This document shows, piece after piece, positions 46,054 through 55,746 of a DNA stretch of 64,000 bases; the stretch's first letter is position 1, and each line of letters starts with the position of its first letter. A program made the position numbers and the translations under genes. Below the pieces are notes generated by a model. That model was not told the origin of the DNA. It worked only from the letters and a program-made list of their open reading frames with translations, and ran no database searches. The DNA is from Gordonia araii NBRC 100433 (GTDB lineage: Bacteria; Actinomycetota; Actinomycetes; Mycobacteriales; Mycobacteriaceae), in contig NZ_BAEE01000045.1 of assembly GCF_000241265.1 (NCBI RefSeq), positions 19,270 through 83,269 of the forward strand, given 5' to 3'.

Positions 46054-46662
46054 TCAGCGCGGGGCGGGTTCGCCGGAAGGAGCCGGCGCTCGGTCGCCGC
46101 CTTGCTTCTCGACGATCTTGCGCAGCGAGTCGTCGGTGAAGATCTCGATGGAGTTGATCTTCCAGTCGCCGCCCTGGCGGACCATCGTGAACTGTACGCG
46201 GCTCGGGTCGATGCGGACCTTCGGCTCCGCCTTGCTGGTGACCGACTGATTCAGGAACAGGAGCACCGTCGAGGTCGTGCGCGTGTTGGTCACCACCCCG
46301 GCGTCGGCGACGTCGAGCTTCGAGATGATCCGGTTGCTCTTGACGTTGTGGGCCATCTTGAGCTGGGTGACCTGCTCGTCGAACTCCTTGCGCGCACCCT
46401 CGATGACGAATCCCTGCGCCCGCGCGATCTTCTCGTCGACGTTCTCGGGCTCATAGCTGAACATCGTCTGCGCGTAGGACTTCGCCGCCGTCAGCGACGA
46501 GTCGCGCGCCGACTCCACCCCGGCCAGCCGGTAGTAGCGGAATCCGAGGAACCCGGTCAGCACCACCAATGCCGCGACCAGGACCGCGACGGCAAACCAC
46601 GCCGTGGGCAGGCGTTCGGCCGACTCCCCTGTTTCGGATTTCTTGCGCTTCGCCTCGGCCAC
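46054..46662 (-). CDS. mam4B: Mce-associated membrane protein (Mam4B-like)
   Basis: About 202 residues. One N-terminal helix (LPTAWFAVAVLVAALVVLTG) anchors an extracytoplasmic domain with KSYAQTMFSYEPENVDEKIA and KINSIEIFTDDSLRKIVEKQ near the end. It follows mam4A by two bases. Such paired Mas/Mam proteins end mce operons and probably steady the transporter. Position and size match Rv3492c. GTG 46662 is the start. Confidence 0.88.
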   Translation of the reverse strand: MAEAKRKKSETGESAERLPTAWFAVAVLVAALVVLTGFLGFRYYRLAGVESARDSSLTAAKSYAQTMFSYEPENVDEKIARAQGFVIEGARKEFDEQVTQLKMAHNVKSNRIISKLDVADAGVVTNTRTTSTVLLFLNQSVTSKAEPKVRIDPSRVQFTMVRQGGDWKINSIEIFTDDSLRKIVEKQGGDRAPAPSGEPAPR

Positions 46663-46664
46663 GG

Positions 46665-47432
46665 TCAGTACACCCAATCGAACTTGGTCAGCTTCAGCTG
46701 GTCGTTGATGCGACGCATCTCCACCCGCCATCGGAACACCTGGGATTCGACCTCCGACGCGGCATTGCCCTCGCGCTGGCTCCACCCCAGCACCATCAGC
46801 ACCTGACCGAAATCCGGTTCCGCCTTCGTGACGGCGCTCGACAGCACCTGGCCCTGGGTCTGGATTCCGTGCTGCTCGATCTGCGTGATGATCTGCTGGG
46901 TCACCATCTGAAGGTTCTCCGCAGCCGTCCCGCTCGTCTTCTCCAGCAGCGTCTTGCGGATCCCGTCGACGTTGGATTTGTTCAGCGACGTCAGATTGAC
47001 CGTGACCTGCTGGGCGAAGGAGTCGTACTCGGCCCGCAGATCCTCCCGCTGCTGGGCCCGGTAGCCGCCGATGGCCAGCAGCACCGACGCGACGACCAGG
47101 GCCACCACGAGCAGGCCGACCCCGATCCCGATGGCCGCGGTGGCCGGATCCGTGCGGTCGACCGTCACGAACGACGATCCGGATTTCACTGTCGGCGTGC
47201 GCTTCGGCGTCGGCTCTTCCCCGGCGTCGCCGGCCGGCACGGCGGGCTTCGCCTTCGCTTTGGCGCGACGGCGAAGCGGTGCGACCCGGACCGGACGTGC
47301 CGACGGCGACGCTGGGGCCTTCGCCGAGTCCTCCGCCTTCGTCACCTCCGGTGAGGATGAATCTCCTTGCGCGTCAGCCGAATCCGTCGATACCTCGGTC
47401 ATCGGGTCGTCGGATTGATCATCTGTTGCCAT
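46665..47432 (-). CDS. mam4A: Mce-associated membrane protein (Mam4A-like)
   Basis: A 255-residue protein. An Asp/Ser-rich then Lys/Arg/Ala-rich N-terminal tail of about 90 residues precedes one membrane helix (AAIGIGVGLLVVALVVASVL) and a domain with AEYDSFAQQVTVNLTSLNKS and ending LKLTKFDWVY. It resembles Rv3493c. It overlaps the end of mce4F; ATG 47402 would give a tight ATGA overlap, while ATG 47432 has GAGGG upstream, and I keep the longer one with low certainty. Confidence 0.88.
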   Translation of the reverse strand: MATDDQSDDPMTEVSTDSADAQGDSSSPEVTKAEDSAKAPASPSARPVRVAPLRRRAKAKAKPAVPAGDAGEEPTPKRTPTVKSGSSFVTVDRTDPATAAIGIGVGLLVVALVVASVLLAIGGYRAQQREDLRAEYDSFAQQVTVNLTSLNKSNVDGIRKTLLEKTSGTAAENLQMVTQQIITQIEQHGIQTQGQVLSSAVTKAEPDFGQVLMVLGWSQREGNAASEVESQVFRWRVEMRRINDQLKLTKFDWVY

Positions 47433-48880
47433 GTTGTCGTTTTCCCTCGCGAGTCCCTTCCGAGACCGGCGTTGTAGGTCTTGCCATCGGGCCCGACGTA
47501 GTCCCCGGTCTTGGGGTCGTAGGTCGTCGAGTACACCGCGGGCTGGTTGCCGTCTTTCCGGAACTGAGACGGCGTCGCAGGTACCACGCTACCGGTCGCA
47601 CCGGCCCCCTGGTGACGGGCCGGAGCCACCCCAGGTCCGCGTCCGGGCCCCTGCCATTTGAGTCCGAACGGCAACCCGTTCGGGAACGGCACGTTCTGGT
47701 TCGCGTTGGGCTTGTAGCCGGTGCGGCATTCCTCCGGCGTCGGTGCGCGACGGCCCGGGAATTCCACACACGGGAAGTTGCGGCTGCCGCGCACGGCGAG
47801 GTTCTGATCCTGCGGCACCCGGCACAGCAGACCGGGCGGCAGCTCGCGAGCGGTCGTCGCCGACCCGGGACGCCATTGGTCGAACGGCAGGAAGCCGACC
47901 GTACAGGTGCCCGGGTCCTGGAATCCCAGCGCGAAATCGGCGTTCGCGCCGTAGCGCTCGACGTCGCCGGTGTTCACCGCGGTGATGAGGATGTCGAGCA
48001 GACGCGGGTACAGCACGAGGATCTGACGCATGTTCGGGTGGTAGACCGCCATGGTCTTCGCCGACGTGCCGAGGTTGTCGACCAGCAGCGGCAGCGAGAT
48101 CTGCATCGATTCGAAGAGGCGGCCGGTGTCCGACGTGACGCCGGGGCCCTTGGCCAGGATGCCGGTGATCTCCGGCTTGTTGGCCCGCAGCTGATCGGTC
48201 ACCCTGGTCATGCTCGACGTCCACGAGCGGACGGCGTCGGAGGTGCGGCGCTGGGTGGAGAGCACGTCGCCCGCCTCGCGCACCAGCGCGATCATCGCGT
48301 CGGAGTTCTGATAGGCGTCGTCGGTCAGCAGCGTCATCGAATCGAGGAGTCGCTGCAGCTGTTCCCCGGTCCCGTTGAACGCCTTGAAGGCCTCATCCAT
48401 CACCGCGCGCAGCTTGGAATCGCCCACGTTCGTCAGCAGACGGTCGGCCTGGTCGAGCATCGTGGAGATCTCCACCGGCACGTCGTCGGTCACCACCGTC
48501 GCGTTGTTGCCCAGCGACGAGGAGTCCGGCTTCTCCGGCGGGAGGAACTCGACGAACTGCTCGCCCACCGCCGACACGGACCGGATGGACGCCTGCGAGT
48601 TCTCCGGGATCTTCGCGTTGGAATCGATGGTGAGCCGGGCGCGCACCCCCTTGTCGGTGAGGGTGACCGAGTCGACCTTGCCGACGTTCACGCCGCGGAA
48701 GCTGACGTTGGCGTTCTGGTAGAGCCCGCCGGTCGTCGGCAGGTCGAGGTTCACCCGGTAGACGCCGACGCCGAACATCTGCGGGATGCGGATGTAGATG
48801 ATGGCCATCGCCAGCATCGCGACCACGGTCACGACCGCGAAGATGATCAGCTGGGATCGGACGAAGTTGGTGATCTTCAT
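47399..48880 (-). CDS. mce4F: Mce4F, MCE-domain transporter subunit
   Basis: A 493-residue protein. The N-terminal helix (LIIFAVVTVVAMLAMAIIYI) is followed by the MlaD/MCE domain: GVNVGKVDSVTLTDKGVRAR and the strand before NSQASIRSVSAVGEQFVEFL. A long alpha-helical region and a Pro/Gly-rich tail (about 100 residues) complete it. It is the last MCE subunit of the sterol importer. ATG 48880 overlaps the mce4E stop (ATGA). Confidence 0.92.
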   Translation of the reverse strand: MKITNFVRSQLIIFAVVTVVAMLAMAIIYIRIPQMFGVGVYRVNLDLPTTGGLYQNANVSFRGVNVGKVDSVTLTDKGVRARLTIDSNAKIPENSQASIRSVSAVGEQFVEFLPPEKPDSSSLGNNATVVTDDVPVEISTMLDQADRLLTNVGDSKLRAVMDEAFKAFNGTGEQLQRLLDSMTLLTDDAYQNSDAMIALVREAGDVLSTQRRTSDAVRSWTSSMTRVTDQLRANKPEITGILAKGPGVTSDTGRLFESMQISLPLLVDNLGTSAKTMAVYHPNMRQILVLYPRLLDILITAVNTGDVERYGANADFALGFQDPGTCTVGFLPFDQWRPGSATTARELPPGLLCRVPQDQNLAVRGSRNFPCVEFPGRRAPTPEECRTGYKPNANQNVPFPNGLPFGLKWQGPGRGPGVAPARHQGAGATGSVVPATPSQFRKDGNQPAVYSTTYDPKTGDYVGPDGKTYNAGLGRDSRGKTTTWQQMINPTTR

Positions 48881-50193
48881 CGTTGCCCCCGTTGTTCGTT
48901 CCGCGGTGAGCGCGGCTTGGGGTTGGCCTGCCGTTTGGGTTGTGCGGGACGCTGCCCGGGACGGCGCGGGCCGGAGCGCCGCTCCGACGGTTGCATCGGC
49001 GACTGGAACGGGTTGAGCCCGCGCCGGGCGGCACCGGCCGGACGGCCCGCGAGCGCCTCCGGACCGAGGATGCGGCTGCCGAGCACCGACGGGAACAGGC
49101 CGCCGCCCAGCCTGGTGAACGTCAGATCCAGGTTGAGGTCGGTGTTCACGTAATCACCCCTGACCACGTTGTCGATCGCCGACTCCGGGAACGGGAAGGT
49201 CAACAGCACGCCGAGCGACTGCGTCAGCGACGGACCGGTGGACTGGAGTTGGTCGAGGGTGGGCTTGAGCGCCCGCACGGCCTGGCGGATGTCGTCGCTG
49301 TTGGCCTTGAGGATGTCGTCGGCGGTCGACGAGAGCCGGCCGATCGCGCCGAGCGCATCGACGAGCTGCTGACGCTGGTCGACGAGGAGCTGCAGGATCC
49401 GCGGGCCGTCGGCCAGCGCCCGCTCGATCGTCGGGCGCTGTTCGTTCATCGTCGCCGTGAGACGGTCCAGACCGGCGATCGCGCGGATGATGTCACCGCG
49501 CTGGGAGTTGAGCGACCCGACGAGCTTGTTGAGCCGCGGCACCAGTTTCGCGATGGTCTCCTGGCGCCCGTTGAACGTCTTGTTCACCTCGGTGACGATG
49601 TCGCCGAACTGGGACAACCCGCCGCCGTTGAGCACCACCGACAGCGAGCTGAGCACCTGCTCGGTCGTCGGGAAGGTGCACACCGAGATCTGTTGGGCGA
49701 CACTGACATCGGGGATCGTCTGACCTTGCGCAGCGGTCGGCGCCAGGTTCTCCTGCTCCGGACATTTGGCGAGCGGAATGGTGTCGCCCGCTCGCATCAT
49801 CGGCCCGCTCGGGTTGTCCGGCTGGACGATCTGCAGATGCGACGAGCCGAGCACGCTGGTCATCCCGACCATCACATGCGATCCGGCGGGCACCTGGGCG
49901 CCCTTGTTGAGCCGCATCTCGACCCGGGCGTTCCAATCGTCGACGGTGATGCTGCCGATGGAACCGATGGTCGCGTCCTCCAGCATGATCGGCGCATTGG
50001 TGACGAGACCGGCGGCCGTGGGGATGATCGCGCTGATCCGGTAGGCGCCCTCCCCGGTACCGGCCGCGCCCGGCACGGGCAGCTTGTTGGCGCCGAATCC
50101 ACACCCGACCAAGGCCGTCGCCAGCGCCGTCGCCAATGCGACGGCTGCCGCTGTGCGCCGCTTCGTATCCGCCGTTGCCGTCCTGGTCATCAT
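48877..50193 (-). CDS. mce4E: Mce4E (LprN-type) MCE-domain lipoprotein
   Basis: About 438 residues. The signal RRTAAAVALATALATALVGC ends in a lipobox, as in the E protein (LprN) of mce operons. The MCE domain has VTNAPIMLEDATIGSIGSIT and MVGMTSVLGSSHLQIVQPDN. A helical domain follows, and a strongly basic Pro/Arg tail (RRSGPRRPGQRPAQPKRQ) ends the chain, which is unusual and could touch nucleic acid or cell wall anions. The ATG at 50193 overlaps the mce4D stop. Confidence 0.92.
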   Translation of the reverse strand: MMTRTATADTKRRTAAAVALATALATALVGCGFGANKLPVPGAAGTGEGAYRISAIIPTAAGLVTNAPIMLEDATIGSIGSITVDDWNARVEMRLNKGAQVPAGSHVMVGMTSVLGSSHLQIVQPDNPSGPMMRAGDTIPLAKCPEQENLAPTAAQGQTIPDVSVAQQISVCTFPTTEQVLSSLSVVLNGGGLSQFGDIVTEVNKTFNGRQETIAKLVPRLNKLVGSLNSQRGDIIRAIAGLDRLTATMNEQRPTIERALADGPRILQLLVDQRQQLVDALGAIGRLSSTADDILKANSDDIRQAVRALKPTLDQLQSTGPSLTQSLGVLLTFPFPESAIDNVVRGDYVNTDLNLDLTFTRLGGGLFPSVLGSRILGPEALAGRPAGAARRGLNPFQSPMQPSERRSGPRRPGQRPAQPKRQANPKPRSPRNEQRGQR

Positions 50194-51452
50194 CGCTCCG
50201 CTCCGTACGGCACGAGCATGCTGCCCAGCGGGTTCGGCAGGTTGTTGGCCCGGCGCGTCTGCGCGTCGAGGTCGCGAATGCCCTGCTGGGCGCGCGCCTT
50301 CACGTCGGCGTTCTGGTACTTGATCTGATGCGGCAGCGCGACTTGGCCCTGCACCGGGTTGATCAGGAACGGCGGATAGTTGATCACCATGGACTTCAGC
50401 ACCGGCGCCAGTACGTCGACGCACTTGTCGACTTCGGCCTGGCTCTGCCCGGGGCGGTTGTTGGCCTCCATCGTGCCGCACAGCAGGGTGATGAGGTTCG
50501 ATCCCATGCCGAGGCCGAAGATGCCTCCGAGCGAGCCCGTCATCGGGTTGTAGATGTTGTAGAAGTTCGACAGCTGCGTCGGGGCCGAGTGCAGCAGGCC
50601 GCGCAGTTGCTTGTCCTTCTCGCGCAACAGGTTCGTCGCCGTGGCGACCTGCTGCATGGACTTGGTCATCGCCTGGCCGTTGCTGTCGAGGAACTTCTTG
50701 ATGTCGACCATCGCCGAATCCAGCCCGCTCAGCGCATCGCTGAGTGCACCGGTGTCGTCGCCGAGAATGCCGGCGACCGTGGCGATCCTCCCGTTGAACT
50801 GCATCAACTGCTCGTGGCTCGACGAGAGCGATTCGGTGAGCTGCTGCAGGCTGCGGATCGTCGAGAAGAGGTCGTCGCGTCCCGAGGACAGGGTTCCCAG
50901 CACTTTCGACATCTGCACGATCGACCGGTTGATCGCCGTCCCGTTGCCCTGCAGGTTGGAGTCGGCGACACCCAGCGCGCGGGTGGCGGCGCTGCTGCCG
51001 GTCCCGTCCGGCCCGACCGCTTCGGTGAAGCGGGTGAGCTGCTTCTTCAGGTCGTCCCACTCCATCGGGATCGCGGTGCGCTCCATCGGGATGTCGTCGC
51101 CGCCGGAAAGTTTGGGGCCTTCGGTGTAGACCGGCGCCAGTTGCACGAAGCGGCCCGACACCAGCGATTGCGCGACGATCAGGGCTTTCGCGTCGGCCGG
51201 CACGTCGACCGACTTGTGCAGCCGCATCCGGACCTTGACCGAATCCGATTGCGGCTCGACCGAGACGACGCGGCCGACGTTGACGCCGAGCACGCGCACC
51301 GGGTCGCCGGGGAACAGGCCAGTGACCGACCGGAAGTACGCGGATACGGTATCGGTCGTCGCCTTCTGGAAACCGAAGTAGCCGACGATGACCAGTAGTA
51401 CCGCCGTGAGGGCGGCGACCAGGGAGAGCCACACTTTCTTGCCGTATGCCAT
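50190..51452 (-). CDS. mce4D: Mce4D, MCE-domain transporter subunit
   Basis: A 420-residue protein. The N-terminal helix (VWLSLVAALTAVLLVIVGYF) leads to the MCE domain with SVTGLFPGDPVRVLGVNVGR and SVDVPADAKALIVAQSLVSG, then a helical hairpin stretch. It forms part of the periplasm-spanning channel for sterols. It lies two bases from mce4C and overlaps mce4E. Confidence 0.93.
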   Translation of the reverse strand: MAYGKKVWLSLVAALTAVLLVIVGYFGFQKATTDTVSAYFRSVTGLFPGDPVRVLGVNVGRVVSVEPQSDSVKVRMRLHKSVDVPADAKALIVAQSLVSGRFVQLAPVYTEGPKLSGGDDIPMERTAIPMEWDDLKKQLTRFTEAVGPDGTGSSAATRALGVADSNLQGNGTAINRSIVQMSKVLGTLSSGRDDLFSTIRSLQQLTESLSSSHEQLMQFNGRIATVAGILGDDTGALSDALSGLDSAMVDIKKFLDSNGQAMTKSMQQVATATNLLREKDKQLRGLLHSAPTQLSNFYNIYNPMTGSLGGIFGLGMGSNLITLLCGTMEANNRPGQSQAEVDKCVDVLAPVLKSMVINYPPFLINPVQGQVALPHQIKYQNADVKARAQQGIRDLDAQTRRANNLPNPLGSMLVPYGAER

Positions 51453-51454
51453 GG

Positions 51455-52657
51455 CTACCTCCCTCCCCGCGGTCCCGACGGGTATTCGACCTTCGGCGCG
51501 CGCGGCCGCGGCTTGTTCGGGTCGAATCCCGGCGCGATGCTGTAGCGGGTCGGGTCGAAGTTTCCGCCGGTGTACCAGAACGCCTGGAAGATCTCCGGGT
51601 ACTTGCGCTGCAGCGCCTTCATGAACACCGCCGTGTAGTCGCCGAACGTCGGCACGCCGATGAGCGAGGAGAAGTAGGGACCGGATGAGACCGCTTCACC
51701 GAGCAGGTTCGAGTACGGGCCGAGACGGTCGATGGCGTTCTTGAGGTCGCTTCGCTTGTCGATGAGAATCTGCATGACCCCGTCGAGCTTGTCGAGGACC
51801 GGCGCGAGCTGCGCGTTGTTCTCGGCGATGAAGCCGCGGATCTGCGCGGTGACGTCACGCGTGCCGGTGATGATCTGGTCGAGTGCGTCCGAACGGTTCT
51901 GCAGCTCGCCGAGCAGCGCGTTGGCGCTCAGCAGCAGCCGATTGACCTGTTCGTTGCGGTCGCCGACGATCGCGCTGACCCGATTCGCCCTGCCGAGCAG
52001 TTCGCGCAGCGACTTGTCCCGGTCGGCGATCGCCTGCGAGAGCCGCGCGACCCCGTCGACCGCGCCGCGCACCGATGCCGGAGTCGCCGAGAACGTGTCC
52101 GACAGGGTGTTGATCGCGGTCCGCAGCTGATCGGTGTCGGTCTCCTCGAGCGCACCGGTCGCGTTGTCGAGCGCGTCGGTCAGCGAGTACGGCGCCACCG
52201 TGTTCTCGTTGGCGATCTCGCCGCCGGGACGGATCCGCCCCGGCCCGTGCGGGATCAGGGTCAGGTTGCGCCGGCCCAGAACCGTTTCGGTCTTGATCGC
52301 GGCCTGGGTGTCGACGCCGAGCGACACCGAATCCTGCAGCCGGAACCGGACGGCCGCCTTGGTGCCGTCCGGCGTCGACGCCAGGCTGATGCCCTCGACC
52401 TTGCCGACGTTGACGCCGGCGACCGAGACGACGTCGCCGGGCACCAGCCCGCCGGCGTCGTCGAAGTAAGCGCGGTAGGTGCTGACCGGCGAAAGGAACG
52501 GCAGATTGTCCATCTGCAAGGCGGTGAGCACGACCAGACCGGTCACCAGGAACCCGATGATGCCGGTGGCGGCGCGGCTGCGCTGACCGCGGGCGGTGTC
52601 TCGTTCGACGTCGGCGGCGTTCGATCCGCTGCGCGAGGCGCTGAAGGGCAGATTCAC
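51455..52657 (-). CDS. mce4C: Mce4C, MCE-domain transporter subunit
   Basis: About 400 residues. GTG 52657 overlaps the mce4B stop by one base (TAGTG) and has GGGAGG at good distance, so it is preferred to the upstream GTG at 52666. The helix GIIGFLVTGLVVLTALQMD is followed by the MCE core FDDAGGLVPGDVVSVAGVNV and AIKTETVLGRRNLTLIPHGP, then helical segments and a proline-rich end (FDPNKPRPRAPKVEYPSGPR). It is a subunit of the Mce4 importer. Confidence 0.93.
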   Translation of the reverse strand: MNLPFSASRSGSNAADVERDTARGQRSRAATGIIGFLVTGLVVLTALQMDNLPFLSPVSTYRAYFDDAGGLVPGDVVSVAGVNVGKVEGISLASTPDGTKAAVRFRLQDSVSLGVDTQAAIKTETVLGRRNLTLIPHGPGRIRPGGEIANENTVAPYSLTDALDNATGALEETDTDQLRTAINTLSDTFSATPASVRGAVDGVARLSQAIADRDKSLRELLGRANRVSAIVGDRNEQVNRLLLSANALLGELQNRSDALDQIITGTRDVTAQIRGFIAENNAQLAPVLDKLDGVMQILIDKRSDLKNAIDRLGPYSNLLGEAVSSGPYFSSLIGVPTFGDYTAVFMKALQRKYPEIFQAFWYTGGNFDPTRYSIAPGFDPNKPRPRAPKVEYPSGPRGGR

Positions 52658-53715
52658 TATTGACACCTCCCGCCGGCCTTCTGGGTGTTGCCCAGCATGT
52701 CGATGGTCGGGATCACCAGCTGCGGAGTACCCGGTGCGCCGAAGATGAGCCGCTGACGGCAGATCCAGATCTGCAGCCAGGCGCCGTAGCTGCCGAGGTT
52801 GGAGAGCTTCTTGAAGTCGCCGGGCAACCGCGACAGCAGCGGTCTGATGTAGGCCTCGCCGCGCAGAATCTCCTCGCTGGTGCGTCCCAGGTTGCGCAAC
52901 GTGCCCTGCAGGTCGGGCCTGGTGTCGCCGAGTAGCCGCGCCATGTTGTTGGCCACCGACGCGGTCGAGCTCAGCGACGCACCGATCGTCGACCGCTGTC
53001 CGGCCAGCCCGCTCATCAGGACCTCCAACCGGTCGATGCTGTCGATGAGACCGGTCCGATCGGCGTCGAGCGTGGCCAGCGTCGAGTTCAGGTTGTCGAT
53101 GACCGAGCCGATCAGCTGGTCGCGGTCGGCGAGGGCCTCGGTGAGTTCTGCGGTCGTGCGCAGCAGGTGGTTCAGCGCCGGGCCCATGTTCTGGTCCTGG
53201 AACACGTGGATCAGGCTGCTGGACAGCTCGTTGACCTGACGGCCGTCGAGCGTGCGAAACAGCGGTTTGAAGCCGCCCAGCAACTTGTCGAGGTCCAGCG
53301 CCGGCTCGGTCTGCGCCGTCGGCAGGGTCGATCCCGGCGCGAGCGTCTGTCCCGGGTCGCCCGAACCGCGGCGCAGTTCCAGATAGCGGTCGCCGGTCAG
53401 GTTCTCGTAGCGGATGAGGGCCTGCACGGACTTCGGCAGCACGTGCTGGCGGTCGACGGAGAACGCCAGTTTGGCGATGTTGTCGTCGTTGAGGCCGACC
53501 TCGCGGACGGCACCGACGTCGACACCGGCGATCTTGACCTTCGCTCCCGGCTTGATGGCCGAGGCGCTCGTGAACAGGGCCGAGTACGTGTTGGTACGGA
53601 CACCCTGGAAGCTGCTGAACACCGCAACCAGGCCGACGAACACCAGCAGCATCGCGGTGGTGAAGGCGCCGAGCTTGATCACGGTGGCGCGGAACTTGCG
53701 TGCGCGACTATCCAC
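52657..53715 (-). CDS. mce4B: Mce4B, MCE-domain transporter subunit
   Basis: A 352-residue protein. The helix FTTAMLLVFVGLVAVFSSFQ is followed by the MCE domain (TSASAIKPGAKVKIAGVDVG, QALIRYENLTGDRYLELRRG), then coiled regions. It ends CQ, a short C-terminus. GTG 53715 overlaps mce4A by eight bases. Homologous MCE subunits assemble as a hexameric ring, so A to F probably form a hetero-hexamer. Confidence 0.93.
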   Translation of the reverse strand: MDSRARKFRATVIKLGAFTTAMLLVFVGLVAVFSSFQGVRTNTYSALFTSASAIKPGAKVKIAGVDVGAVREVGLNDDNIAKLAFSVDRQHVLPKSVQALIRYENLTGDRYLELRRGSGDPGQTLAPGSTLPTAQTEPALDLDKLLGGFKPLFRTLDGRQVNELSSSLIHVFQDQNMGPALNHLLRTTAELTEALADRDQLIGSVIDNLNSTLATLDADRTGLIDSIDRLEVLMSGLAGQRSTIGASLSSTASVANNMARLLGDTRPDLQGTLRNLGRTSEEILRGEAYIRPLLSRLPGDFKKLSNLGSYGAWLQIWICRQRLIFGAPGTPQLVIPTIDMLGNTQKAGGRCQ

Positions 53716-54886
53716 GGGGCGGCGCTCCGAATAACAGTTGGAAGACTTTGGTGGTACTCACCTTGGGCTGGGTGCGGGGCTGGTAGGGGCGGGGGGCGTT
53801 GTCGATGACCAGGAAGTTCGCCTTCGTCTTGGTCCTCGGGTTGGAGAGGCCGTTCTCACAGGTCGGCGGGGCGGCGCCGCGGACCCACGGGAGGTCCCGC
53901 GGGTACTGGTACGGGTCCTTGCCCGGCAGCAGACCGGCGTTGAGCTTGAGCAAACCGTCGTGCAGGCCGAAGATCGGTGCGCCGATCTTGCCGCCGACCG
54001 CCGCCGTGCGGATGAAGCAGGCGATACCCGGCGCGTTGTAGCCGAGCAGGGCCATGGTCGGGTTCGAGTCGTTGAGCATCGCGATGATCTGTGCCTTCTT
54101 CGGTTCGATCACCCCGCTGATCGTGCCCGCCATGCCGGTCGCGTTCACCAGCAGCGCGTCGAGGTTGGCGGTGTTCTGCACCAGCGTGTTGCCCAGGAAC
54201 ACCGCGTTGTCGACGGTGCGCATCAGGTTCGGCATCGCGTCGGCGTAGAGATTCATCGTCGCCGAGGTCTCGTTGATCAGTTCGGTGAGCTCGTCCAGGT
54301 GCGGGTTGGTCTTGCCCAGCAATTTCGACAGGCTGTCGATGCCGCGCCCGATCGCGTCGCCGTTGCCGTCGAGCGCCGTGGTGATCGCCCCGACGGCGGC
54401 GTTCAGCTTGTCCGGCTGCAACTGCGCCAGCACGTTGACCAGCCGCTGGTAGACGGTGTTCAGCTCCACCGTGACGTTCTCGCCGTCGATCTGGGCCCCG
54501 GCCTGCAGCCTCCCGGCCGGCCCCTCGCTCGGGGCGACCAGCGTGACGGCTTTCGCGCCGAAGATCGTGTTGGACTTGATGTCGGCGGTGACATTGCCGG
54601 GGATCCCCGAAACCTGGTCGGCGCTGATCGCCAGCCGCAGCACGGCCCGGCCGTTCTCCTCGCTGATCGACTCCACCCGGCCGACCTCGACGCCGCGCAG
54701 CTTCACCTTGGCGTCGGGATTCATCACCAGGCCGGCGCGGGGGGCGACGACGGTGACCGGAACCGTGGACTTGAACCAGCCGAGGAACTGCCCGGACGCA
54801 CCCGCGATGAGCAGCGTCAGGGCGCCGACCATCACGACCGCGGCGGTCCGGCGGACCGCAACACTGCGTTCTTCTCGTCGCACCAT
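53708..54886 (-). CDS. mce4A: Mce4A, MCE-domain transporter subunit
   Basis: About 392 residues starting MVRREERSVAVRRTAAVVMV. The helix VVMVGALTLLIAGASGQFLG is followed by the MCE core (APRAGLVMNPDAKVKLRGVE, VTADIKSNTIFGAKAVTLVA), then a helical domain with TVELNTVYQRLVNVLAQLQP. The M. tuberculosis protein is a key cholesterol-uptake factor. AGGGGC lies five bases upstream of the ATG. The gene is five bases from yrbE4B. Confidence 0.94.
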   Translation of the reverse strand: MVRREERSVAVRRTAAVVMVGALTLLIAGASGQFLGWFKSTVPVTVVAPRAGLVMNPDAKVKLRGVEVGRVESISEENGRAVLRLAISADQVSGIPGNVTADIKSNTIFGAKAVTLVAPSEGPAGRLQAGAQIDGENVTVELNTVYQRLVNVLAQLQPDKLNAAVGAITTALDGNGDAIGRGIDSLSKLLGKTNPHLDELTELINETSATMNLYADAMPNLMRTVDNAVFLGNTLVQNTANLDALLVNATGMAGTISGVIEPKKAQIIAMLNDSNPTMALLGYNAPGIACFIRTAAVGGKIGAPIFGLHDGLLKLNAGLLPGKDPYQYPRDLPWVRGAAPPTCENGLSNPRTKTKANFLVIDNAPRPYQPRTQPKVSTTKVFQLLFGAPPRG

Positions 54887-54891
54887 TGCCC

Positions 54892-55743
54892 CTAGCCCGC
54901 CAGGTTGAACTTGCCGTCGGCGCCGTAGATGGCGAGGGAGGTGAGCAGCGTGATTACGACGACGACGACCAGCGAGGTCCGGACCGCGTTGCCGACGGCC
55001 ACGCCGACGCCGACCGGCCCACCCGACGCGGTGTAGCCGTAGTAGGTGTGGATCATCATCACGGCCATGGCCATGCAGATCGCCTGCGCGAAGGACCAGA
55101 GGATGTCCGACGGGATGAGGAAGGTGTTGAAGTAGTGGTCGTAGACGCCCGGTGACTGCCCGTAGAGGAACACCGTCGCCATCCGGCTGGCCAGGAACGA
55201 CGCCAGGGACGCCAGCGCGTAGAGCGGGATGATCGCGACCAGGCCGGCGACGATGCGCGTGGACACCAGATACGGGATCGAGTGGATCGCCATCGTCTCC
55301 AGCGCGTCGATCTCCTCGCTGACCCGCATCGCGCCCAGCTGTGCCGTCGCACCCGCGCCGATCGTCGCGGCCAGCGCGATGCCGGCGATCACGGGCACCG
55401 CGATGCGCACGTTGATGAAGGCGGAGAAGAAGCCGGTCAGCGCTTCCACGCCGATGTTGGCCAGCGAGTTGTAGCCCTGCACGGCGATCGTGCCGCCGGT
55501 GAACAACGTCAGGAACCCGACGACCACGACGGTGCCGCCGATCATCGCCAGCGCACCGGTGCCCATCGAGATCTCCGCGATGAGGCGCAGCGTCTCCTTC
55601 TTGTAGTGCCGCAGGGCGCGCGGGATGGACACGACGCTGTCCCAGTAGAACAACGCCTGATCGCCCAGGCGGGCCCAGGAACTGCCGGAGCGCTTCAGCG
55701 CGACTCGGGTGCGGCGGAAGGTCGTCGTTTCGGGCAGGACCAT
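54892..55743 (-). CDS. yrbE4B: YrbE4B, MlaE-type permease
   Basis: A 283-residue integral membrane protein with about six helices. It has VALKRSGSSWARLGDQALFY at the start, ATIGAGATAQLGAMRVSEEI, then DALETMAIHSIPYLVSTRIV, the conserved MlaE signature. With YrbE4A it forms the permease that passes sterols, powered by an Mkl-type ATPase encoded elsewhere. It is three bases from yrbE4A. Confidence 0.95.
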   Translation of the reverse strand: MVLPETTTFRRTRVALKRSGSSWARLGDQALFYWDSVVSIPRALRHYKKETLRLIAEISMGTGALAMIGGTVVVVGFLTLFTGGTIAVQGYNSLANIGVEALTGFFSAFINVRIAVPVIAGIALAATIGAGATAQLGAMRVSEEIDALETMAIHSIPYLVSTRIVAGLVAIIPLYALASLASFLASRMATVFLYGQSPGVYDHYFNTFLIPSDILWSFAQAICMAMAVMMIHTYYGYTASGGPVGVGVAVGNAVRTSLVVVVVITLLTSLAIYGADGKFNLAG

Positions 55744-55746
55744 CGC

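Noticed and set aside
48877..51432. An 851-codon open frame on the minus strand
   Set aside because: The part upstream of 50193 is the shadow of mce4D. The lipoprotein signal starts at 50193.
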